Positions 55,831 through 64,000 of a stretch of DNA of 64,000 bases are shown piece by piece; position 1 is the first letter of the stretch, and each line of letters starts with the position of its first letter. The stretch spans positions 1,593,501-1,657,500 of the forward strand of contig JARFJB010001985.1 in NCBI GenBank assembly GCA_036346205.1. The letters run 5' to 3'. Under the pieces are notes generated by a model. That model made no database searches, was not told where the DNA came from, and saw only the letters and a program-made list of their open reading frames with translations. The translations under genes and the position numbers were made by a program. This DNA comes from Vesta saturnalis (lineage: Eukaryota > Arthropoda > Insecta > Coleoptera > Lampyridae).

Positions 55831-56409
55831 ACTTTTAGTTTAGACTATTGACCTTGACTCAACTTAGTCATTTGAGTTTGGCATATACAACCTAGCACTC
55901 TTCTCGTTTTCATGTATTTTTATATTTCTAAGAAGTGTAATGTGATTCCCTCTGCGGGGTTAATAACCTCTTTTGACTTGAAAACTACCTCTTGTTTGCT
56001 TGAAAACTAATTTTAGATTTCTAAGAATTGTAATATGATGATGATGACCCCTGTCTTGACCTACTTTTAGTTTATTGACCTATTGACCTTCACACAGTTT
56101 AGTTACTTCTCGACATCTAAGAAATATACTGCAGGTCAAAGATCTTTGAGCTTGAAAATTCTATTTTTAGATTTCTAGGAATATGATAATCTTGCAATTT
56201 CTACTTTTAACTTTATATTTTTCGCTCCAAAAATTTAAATTTCCCTCCAAAAGTTTGACCTTGAAAGAGCTCCAAAAGCTTTCATTTCTCACCACCAGAG
56301 TGCAAGTGACCTTGAAGTGGTGCAGAACCGTTCCTATATATCGACTAAACTAATTAAGACAAAGACCCAATTATGTAGTTTAAAATATTAAATTATAAAA
56401 TTAAAGTGT

Positions 56410-57500
56410 TGAAACTTTATTGTAAACTCTAAAGGAAGACAAAGAAAAGTAAAACTACTATAGGTATTTAAACAAACTCCCGTTTAGGAACAAACAATAC
56501 CCCAATCTATAATAAAAACAACTTCTAACGTTATCCAATTGCCTTTCGGTAATTAATCGGCCATCGTTTTTTATTGCCTCCCTCAAAGAATTAATATCTA
56601 GGTGGCGCCTTTTATAAATTTTGCTTTGAAAGCGGCCCCACAAAAAGAAGTGGCAAGGGGCTAAATGAGGAGGTGGAAACAAGTCATTTAAAAAATGTCT
56701 AAACCAAAACGTGCAAGACAGCTGTCTTGTTCAAACCAAATCTCCTGATTTTCTCTTGCAACTTCTTCTAATGCAAGCCCAACTTTGGTTACTTATAATT
56801 CTAAATAAGCTTCTGAATTTAAATTAGCTTCGATTTCAAACGGGTTATTGTAATGTTATTGTTAAAAATCCCAGCCCAGGTATTAATTTTTTGAGGACAC
56901 TCAGTTCGCATATTAATATTCACTCGAGGATTTTCTTGAGCCCAATAGCAAGTGTTCTGAACATTTGGTTCGTTGTTGAATGTAAAAGTAAACTTCTCTG
57001 TAACACAAAGTATTGACAAACAGCGACGATCTTGAATAATTCGCTCTAGTATTTCTTCACAGAATTCACTACTGCGCTCCTCGTCAAAATCGAAAATCTT
57101 CTGATGACACTAGGCCTTGTAGGGGTGATATTTGTGCTTCCTAAGTATGTCCCATATCCGTGTTTTAGATAAACCTACTTCAACGGCAATTTAGCTTAAA
57201 CTAATTGTCGGGTCCTAGCTTACCGTGGCTAAAACACGTTCTTCAGTGTCATCAACTAATCCTATTGATCTATTTCCTGCGATATGATTATTTTTAATTT
57301 TAGTGTTTTAACGATAAAAAATGTGATTTACCATCCATAGATCCTGATTCGACAGAAATATCTCCAGATCTTTCAAATTTCTGCACATAATGGTGAATGG
57401 TACTTAAAGACGGTATAGGTCTGTAATCAAAATTAACGGCAAACAAATATCTAACCTTCCGTATGGTAACACACTGTAAAAGGTATTTACCATGAAAATT
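56410..57500 (-). pseudogene. IS630/Tc1/mariner-type transposase, dead copy 1
   Basis: Minus-strand order: an N-terminal helix-turn-helix (57,480-57,100, with FDYRPIPSLSTIHHYVQKFERSG and a DTEERVLATV segment), then the catalytic domain with FTFNNEPNVQNTCYWAQENP (56,930-57,000), CPQKINTWAGI, and a C-terminal LAPCHFFLWGRFQSKIY and a SCFYYRLGYC end. The catalytic acids are gone: the family's first Asp (F-x-D-E/G) is Asn and the third (in C-D-F/Y) is His. Several stops separate the parts. Confidence 0.8.
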
Positions 57501-57907
57501 ATTTCTTCATTGCAGTAGTTATTCATTTTAAAGTTCATAATATGGACGACAATATTAATTAACACTAAATACTTTTTTAAAAATAATTTGGCGCATTTGA
57601 AAATTGGAAATCAAGACAAACCATATTTAAAAAATGCCAATTACTTATTTAGTGCTTAAAACTAAATATTTCATCGTTTAGTCTTGTAATTACTATCTTT
57701 GGATGTGCAATCACTTTTACCTTTTGATTGATACTATTAGCTATTCTGTCGGTTGAATTGACGAGTGGGAATCTGCAAAAACGTTCATTCCAATGTTAAA
57801 TCCCTACGTTCAGATTTGAGAACGGACACGCGGTATGTCAAAGTATTATCGGCTTACAGTTAGGTACAAGTGTACACTTATAGTGAATTTGTTAAGTGCA
57901 GTTTATA
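57501..57907. other. spacer between two mariner-like copies
   Basis: AT-rich. Nothing recognised beyond a possible end of either element. No inverted terminal repeats could be paired by eye. Confidence 0.4.
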
Positions 57908-58700
57908 ATGGAAAATCTTAAAGAATATGCCAATAATAATTTATTAAATTTGTATTATAAGGATGGTGAATGTGGACGAATTCTCAGACGATTATACAGA
58001 TTACTTAAGGAACGATATCCAGACCTATCAACAAAGACTCCCGGAAAATTCGCAAGAATTGAAGCGCGATTAATGGCAACTGGGAGTGTAAAGATAACTC
58101 GAAATCACCTAGATCCCACAATAAATAATGAAGATAACGATGTGAGTGTGTTGGATTATTTGCAAACTTATCCACGGAGTTCAACTGCAACAGCAGCACT
58201 GGATTAGGGTGTTTCAAGAGCATCAATCCACAGAATATTAAGAAAACATGAAATGCATCATTTTCCTGAGATAACTGTGCACGGATTACGTATTGGTGAT
58301 AAGGCAAGACGAATCGACTTTTGCGAGGTCATGTGCATGAAAATGACCGAAAGGTCCAAGTTTTCATCAAAAGGTTATGTAAACTGGTGAATCAAAATTC
58401 AGCAGGCAAGGAATTATAAAACACCGAAGTAATCACTGCCAGCCACAAGATAATCAACATGTCATAAGGGAACATAATCACCAGGAAGCACTTTAGTTTT
58501 AATGTTTTTTGTTTAATTATGCGCAGTGGAGTGGCATATCAAGTGTACAATGAAAATATGAGGGAGGGTGGTTGTCTGGAGATACTCAGAGGTTTGTTAG
58601 TGATTTCCTAAATTCTCTACCTACATGTGACAGAGCAAACAGTTTTTACCAACTGGTTGGTGCTTCAGCGCGTTCTACTACAGTTGTACACCAGCAGTTT
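57908..58700 (+). pseudogene. IS630/Tc1/mariner-type transposase, dead copy 2 (DUF4817 start)
   Basis: The open frame 57,908-58,207 starts MENLKEYANNNLL and holds the DUF4817 helix-turn-helix (YKDGECGRILRRLYRLLKERYP, then KFARIEARL). After an in-frame stop the text continues SRASIHRILRKHEMHHF, as in the second helix-turn-helix of mariner-like transposases. From about 58,330 the catalytic domain is degraded. It is distinct from copy 1 and on the opposite strand. Confidence 0.7.
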
Positions 58701-58743
58701 ATAACATCCTGAAAATCTTTGCAATAAATCATCCTATCCTAGT

Positions 58744-58910
58744 AAGTTATTCCTATCAAAGCTTATTTCCTATTTCCTTCCGCAACTGCAATAGCATTGT
58801 TAATAAATGTTATCAATTACACACTCCTTTCCCACTCCATTCAACTCTCCCCATAAATACTCAATCGCCCGAATTCTAAATTATTATTATTTTATGATTC
58901 TTGTTCTCAT
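58744..58910 (+). repeat. LTR-like repeat with TATA box, copy 2
   Basis: Partner of 9,290-9,480, including ATTCCTATCAAA and the CCCCATAAATAC promoter-like box. Confidence 0.5.
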
Positions 58911-60250
58911 GTCTGCTATATTTAATACTGAGTTACCTGTATTTTGAAAATAATTACAACCTGCTTGTTAGATCAAAGCCAAAATTACCTGTTATCCCGA
59001 CTCTTAATTCCTATTTTACGCTACCCAGTTCAGAACCTCATCCAATCCACCCAAATTGTTATCAAAAGTAATCTTTTGCATGGTGTTCTTAGTGTTTTTG
59101 GTGTTTTAGATCCAACCCTAATTTCCAACTGTATATCATAGAACGATAAATATTCAGCAGTAATCCTTTGTACGGTCTTCTTGTCGTCCACTACCACAAG
59201 GTGAGTACATGAAGATTACTGAGAGACGTCATTATTATTGACGGTGGTCACAGCGCCAGATAACTAATAATAAATCTCGTGCAATCTAACATACCCTAAC
59301 GATTATAATTCACGCTCATTCTTGGTGCGGTCCTTTCGGAGTCTTACTACCACGAGGGGAGTATTAAGAATAATCCAGTGACACTATTAGCATTGTCGGT
59401 GGTTACGTCCACGAAAAAGGTAATAGATTTGTGAGCAGGATAAATCCTCATCCACCACCTCCATCAGTCTCCAGCACTGCCATATCACCACCAACACTCA
59501 TATTATCACCACATATCTCTCCTTCCTGACTCATCCTGCTATCTCTCGTTCCTGTGATTGCACTAACCTCCAGTAAACAAAAATACACTATCTACACCGC
59601 CATTGAAACTTCCATATGTCTATGCACACATCATCACATTTAAATTACGTTGATCTGACCATCCCGTTCATCCATCAAACCTGGTCAATTTATTTACATA
59701 TAGTTTTTTTTTATCTTCGATTATTTGCCAATTTGCTTGATATTAACCCGATTTGTACCAATTCAAGTATAAATAAAAATACAAGGGCAATTTCCATTTG
59801 CATTACCACATTCAATTTGCGAACATTATATTAGTAACCCATTTTCTATAATTTATTCCGCCTTGCAAAAACCCTTATTCGGATTATTGGAGAGATATTT
59901 ATAATTTTCGTTCCCTGATATTCAGTTCTAACTGTTTTATACTCTTCCAAACACGTTGTAATTTGGTTCAAAAAATTGATCAAAAAACAAAGGATTACTC
60001 ATCTGTAAACAATTGTTTAAATTCATGTTTCCATATTGCACAGAGTTCACTGGACCTGGTTTATTATTTACACGGAAATTAATCATCTTACTTCCGTAAC
60101 AAACACTTTGATTAGCATACACACGTGCATAATTATACTACAGCTAACGGCAACGGCAAGAAACCCTGAAACGAACCGTCTAGATATCGGACCCCGAGCG
60201 ATCTTACCATTGGCATCACCCAATTGGTTGGGAAACAACCACAGCCGGAA
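58911..60250 (+). other. LTR-leader-like region with a 160-bp-spaced duplication
   Basis: Segments near 59,168-59,250 and 59,328-59,410 share GG(T/C)GG-rich parts, the pattern 'cactaccac(a/g)agg(t/g)gagta' and 'GACGGTGGT/GTCGGTGGT' ends. The rest is T/C-rich without gene. It may continue the LTR-like repeat of copy 2. Confidence 0.4.
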
Positions 60251-60880
60251 TAATTATTAATTTGAGTTGTCAGATATTTTACTCTAGTTATGATGATTAC
60301 TTTTATTTTTATTGTTTTATTTTTAATTTTCTCCAGGGTCGTTTTTATTTTATTTCAATATTAGCTATAATAAAGTGTTAAAAATTAATCAATTCTCCAT
60401 TTATATACTGGACCACACAGTACACCAAAGTAGTGAAAATTTTGAACTCCCTTGGGAACTCAAAAGGCAAAGAATTGGTAATATGAATTGTAGAGCTGAA
60501 GCAGCTTACAAGTTGACCTTGATAGGGGATCGGTGTAACGGCCCACAGAGACTTGAGAACTGGCCACCCAGGTCACACGATTAAACGCCCTTGGATTTTC
60601 ACCTCTAGGGCCGTAGAAACTAGTGCACCTTAGGCTTGTAGAAACTAGAGAGGAATTGAGCGGTTTCACGGTGCCGCTACTAATCTAACTCCAAACGAAC
60701 TTTAAAGGTCTGCTTCGCGAGGAGTGTGTAACAGTTATTCAGTGTTTGAATAAAAATGGCCGCCATGAAGGACAATTTTGTAACTATACATTCATTTATT
60801 ATTCCTTCATTATTACTATCTCTCAGACGATGTTTCAGTTTTTGTCAAAAATCACATTGAAATAGAGAACATGGATTAAC
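60251..60880. other. spacer, no gene
   Basis: An ATGGCCGCCATG at about 60,758 looks like a good translation start, but the frame closes after a few codons and has no family signature. Confidence 0.4.
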
Positions 60881-60889
60881 AAGAAAACC

Positions 60890-63500
60890 GTTCAATAATT
60901 CGTCTATTTGTTTAATGCGGCACTTTGAGCACATGGTAGTCTATGGGGATTTTTATATACAGGTTGGGCATCCACTTTTTTGTCCCAAATTTCTAATCGT
61001 TTGGCACAAGAAAAATGTCTGCATATTTATCACACAATTTTTCAATACCATCGCGTCCTACATTTAAATCTTTACCATTAATTAAATCCAACAATTTTTC
61101 CTCTCTAAGTATACCTCATTCTTGTCAAAGTTAAATTAAAATGTAATAGTTTGACATATTCGGGTTTAAATTTCGAATTTGTATTTCCTCGTCTGTCGTA
61201 TGTAATATCCTTACTGGAATTATTTTTTTAAGTGACCGAATATTAATCCCCGCGATAAAACCTAAATCTGTTATTTATTTTGGTAAAATTACGCTTTATT
61301 TTCAGTATTTAATTAACACCATTGTGGAATAGTGATTGAAGTATTACATTGTGAATGTGATAAAACGTTATTTTTGTCCATTACGTTATTGCAAAATCCC
61401 TGTAATTAATTAGAGCTTTATAATTTTGATCATTACGTTAATTCAGAATTCAGAATTTCCTATATGTTCTTTAGTATTGTCATACCTTGCGACATGATCT
61501 GTCCCCTAATTCCACTTGTATTGACAAATATGGAACACTAGAGCTGTGGCAGGACATGTTACAAGTAAAATATACTCACGTACCACACGAAAATTAAAAA
61601 ACACCGAACGCGTTTAAATAACTAAGCTACCATTATCAGCGGTAGACAACTGACGATGTTAGTTCGGCTTATGAAACGCGCACGGTGTTTTTTTTCCTGT
61701 GGTATGTGGTTGTGTTTTATTTGTTCCACTTATATTCTTTCTTTATTTACATTGTTTCATTTCCTTTCAAAGAATTTTTACGAACTTTACTGAGTGAAGC
61801 GCCTAGATCTAATAGAAATACTAAATTTTAATTATTGTAGTAGAATTATAAATAGTTAAATTTAAAATTACATGTTTTTCTTTACTCACTCACGAAATAA
61901 CTGAGTTCGCGCCTTTATGTCGTTAACAGATCCTGTCGCTCTATTATCACATACTATGAAATTCACATGATCCTTAGTTCCGTTATGGTATAATGAAAAA
62001 TTTTCAATTACAAAGCCTCCTACTTCCGTAATTCTATTAAAATTTGTTGAAAATGTGTTTCATCTACTTCTCGATTTTCGGACACATAATTATTACCTCA
62101 GTTATGACTATAATTATTGGCTAAATGATTAAATTTTCGATACCTTCTTATTCTGAAATGTATTTTTTAAATGTAAATTCCTTATATAAGATTTATTAAG
62201 ATTTTAAACATTTGCTGTAACAGGAACATTAGTTTCCTTGCCTTTTGCTAAACTAACTTGCTTCTTTTAAATTATTACAGTACGTGCTTTTACAATCGTT
62301 CTAATTTCGGCGTTATTGAAACCGTTGTAAAATGGGTGTATTTTTTCGTTCTCTTTTTTAATGTTGACATAAAATTTTAGTTCTCCTCGATCTGTGTGAG
62401 AGCAAAATTTTTTAATAAATTCTCTGTATTTTCGCCAAATTCGTCAATTGAATAACTAAAGTGTTTTACAATATGTAATTTATTTGTTAATACAGCGGCA
62501 TCTTTTTTGGTAGCCAAATTTAAATTTTCAGCTCCAATTAAATTCTCTACATTTTTGTATTTGGTATACCTAAACTAATTTTTGCAATTTGAGATAATCT
62601 AGTTTTAAAAACATACTATATTAAAGTTTTTGTTAACTTAGCTTGCATATAACATAATTGAATCGATCAGTTGTTTTATAACTTCTCTATTCCCTGTCAT
62701 AAACGGTGATAAACTACCTACAATCTTTAAATCAAAATGTTCTCCATTTATACTGTTTATATTACATCTCTTCTAGTTTCTATCAAACTGTGTGTTTCAC
62801 AAGCACATTGGTTTGTCATAAAAATTATCTCTCATTCCCTTCTAATTAATTCTACCACAAACGATTTTTTATACTTTATGAAAGTCTAACTTTCGGCTAT
62901 CAAAAATACACTAAATCTCCCTAGTTCATCTAATTTCTGTGAGTTGTTTAAAAATGTTCAAATCTTACTATAGCATTGATTAAATTTTTTGAGCATAATT
63001 AATACATATTAGTAAATAAAACAAAAATGTTGATGTTTTTATAAAAAATATATTACTCGTTTCCGGTTTTCGTTCCATTGTTTTCCATTGCAGTCGGCCA
63101 GTAAAATTCGACGTTTCATTGCTTCCTGTTTGCAATTCCATTTTTGATATTCAGCACCTTTTCTCCCAAATTCTTACTTGTATTCCATGCGTACACTTAA
63201 TTTGTATATCTAATTTTTACAATTCTTAATTTCATATATAATTTAGTTTAACTATAGTTGCTTAAAATTGATTTTTCGCAATTGCTTTTTTAACTTTAAT
63301 TTCTGACTAAATTTTTAAAATTTTTCCACTTTTAACTGTTTCCGAATGTTCTTTTTTATCATAGATCACCATGTAATAAATACCCTCTTTGGTGTTAAGT
63401 TACATCTGTAGTATTTTTGACGGCATGCCACTTTACATGTTTTTTACTTTAGAGAGTTGGGATATGTTTTAATATTGCTAAACACACTCTTAAGTTAAAC
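60890..63500 (-). mobile_element. Ty3/gypsy element remnant (gag to RT start)
   Basis: Minus-strand text in broken frames: from about 62,560 a gag-like stretch (TKKDAAVLTNKL, then a YSIDEFGEN segment and FNNAEIRTIVKAR). Further down, near 61,100, is the region upstream of RT (LLDLINGKDLNVG, IEKLCDKYADIF) followed by a few residues of a PYRIPH-like motif near 60,915, where the homology ends. Order and direction agree with a gypsy element, of which the rest of pol is missing. The gag piece has the 'T-I-V-x-A-R' pattern of several insect gypsy groups. Confidence 0.6.
61581..61714. repeat. hairpin with about 34-bp arms
   Basis: Arms 61,581-61,614 (TACCACACGAAAATTAAAAA then ACACCG) and 61,673-61,714 (AACGCGCACGGTGTTTT, then CCTGTGGTA) are imperfect reverse complements. 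The loop of about 58 nt contains a smaller hairpin CTACC-ATTATCAGC-GGTAG. It looks like a compact foldback unit inserted in the gypsy remnant. Confidence 0.65.
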
Positions 63501-64000
63501 TACATTTATTATAATTAACGTTAATGCTCCCTCGTTCCTATCTCTCCTTCGTCACATAAAAAACTTACTACTACTTTACAGTATTATTTCCCCACTCTCG
63601 TATCAGATTTTTTTGAAAGCATTAAATTTGGTTCAAAAGTAATGTGTTGGGAAAATTGTTACTTAGACGGCACTGGTAAGACTACTATCTTGGCCACCGG
63701 TCTTTTGCTACTGTGTACAAAAGAGTTAGGATTAAAGAAATGGTTGTAGACGTATGAGTGGGTAAGATTATGATATATTGATATTGTATTAATGTGCAGT
63801 AAGAAATATGTATGCATATTTTGTTTGTAGAAATTTTGTAATATTGTGCAATAAAATTTAATGCGTGTTCAAGAATGAAGTTGTTAGAATGTGCGGGAGT
63901 TGCCTAAACTGTGCGGGAAAAGGATTCGCCCACATGCAAAATTTTCATAAAAAGCAGAGTTATGGTCTAGATAATGTACAGAGTGAATATAATTACGATT
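63501..64000. other. end of window, nothing recognised
   Basis: AT-rich with T-rich stretches. No terminal repeat or gene motif was found. Confidence 0.4.

Larger units (their letters stand above)
52440..56330 (-). mobile_element. Polinton-related remnant B
   Basis: Minus-strand pieces of Polinton-type genes lie in repetitive DNA: an integrase C-terminus (52,510-52,690), an open frame of 138 codons (54,071-54,487), and a small protein in one long and one short copy (55,540-55,830 and 53,880-53,995). The region shares the minisatellite and the TCAAGGTCA motif with the polymerase-bearing remnant at 20.6-24.3 kb. The two are probably pieces of one family. Confidence 0.6.
53570..56330 (-). repeat. 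scattered TCAAGGTCA motifs, second cluster
   Basis: Written on the + strand as TGACCTTGA, exact copies occur near 53,580, 54,978, 55,152, 55,853, 56,261 and 56,310, with several one-mismatch copies (TGTCCTTGA, TGACCTTCA). Many are preceded by 'caataaa-c/t-tt', giving a longer unit CAATAAACTTTGACCTTGAA. All are in one orientation, opposite to the cluster at 20.7-22 kb and in keeping with the reversed Polinton pieces. Confidence 0.75.

Noticed and set aside
60758..60775. ATG in strong context (ATGGCCGCCATG)
   Set aside because: The frame closes quickly and no downstream exon or family motif was recognised.

Overview
The window looks like AT-rich, repeat-dense genomic DNA from an insect, most likely a beetle. 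The reasons are two small GT-AG introns in genes for secreted 'Minus-C' odorant-binding proteins (OBPs, a type common in Coleoptera), an insect errantivirus with an envelope gene, BEL/Pao, Penelope-like, Polinton/Maverick and mariner-like elements, and no bacterial-type operons. The beetle assignment is an inference. The insect assignment is strong.

Only two genes look like single-copy host genes: a diverged pair of two-exon OBP genes on the + strand (13.1-13.6 kb and 35.6-36.1 kb). Each has a TATA box about 40 bp before the ATG and a 54-nt signal-peptide exon. Almost everything else is mobile DNA in various states of decay.

Layout: 0-1.55 kb, 5' end of an internally deleted copia element (-). 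1.7-2.0 kb, Penelope-like GIY-YIG fragment (-). 2.0-6.3 kb, decayed BEL/Pao element (-). 8.53-8.72 kb, a palindrome carrying a complete tRNA-like cloverleaf. 9.1-9.9 kb, LTR-like repeats. 10.57-12.18 kb, a 1.6-kb array of an 8-bp unit that cuts into a Penelope-like reverse transcriptase (12.19-12.96 kb, -). 13.1-13.6 kb, OBP 1. 14.3-15.0 kb, LINE fragment. 15.1-18.1 kb, near full-length LINE (-). 18.1-20.4 kb, inverted-repeat elements with a TG/CG tract. 20.6-22.2 kb, a dense array of TCAAGGTCA motifs. 22.2-24.3 kb, Polinton protein-primed DNA polymerase B remnant (-). 24.4-27.1 kb, second LINE (-). 28.0-29.07 kb, 5'-truncated sister copy of the first LINE (+). 29-35.5 kb, mostly unassigned. 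35.6-36.1 kb, OBP 2. 36.5-42.4 kb, a second Polinton remnant (+) split by a 4.4-kb FLYWCH-type MULE transposon with a perfect 9-bp target duplication. 43.3-44.06 and 51.2-51.65 kb, a tandem-repeat locus split by a 7.1-kb errantivirus (44,057-51,192, -) with nearly identical LTRs. 52.4-56.3 kb, a third Polinton-related remnant (-) with the same TCAAGGTCA motif. 56.4-58.7 kb, two dead IS630/Tc1/mariner-type transposases. 58.7-60.2 kb, LTR-like repeats. 60.9-63.5 kb, decayed Ty3/gypsy element (-).

The observations most worth following up are: (1) an OARD1/TARG1-like macro domain, with both catalytic residues, inside the errantivirus pol gene between RNase H and integrase; (2) the TCAAGGTCA arrays, which equal the FTZ-F1/NR5A nuclear-receptor site and occur beside Polinton remnants at two places; (3) the tRNA-like foldback at 8.6 kb; (4) the MULE-in-Polinton nest, in which the reading frame stays in phase across the target duplication. 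All calls come from reading the sequence and recalled family knowledge. No database search was run.
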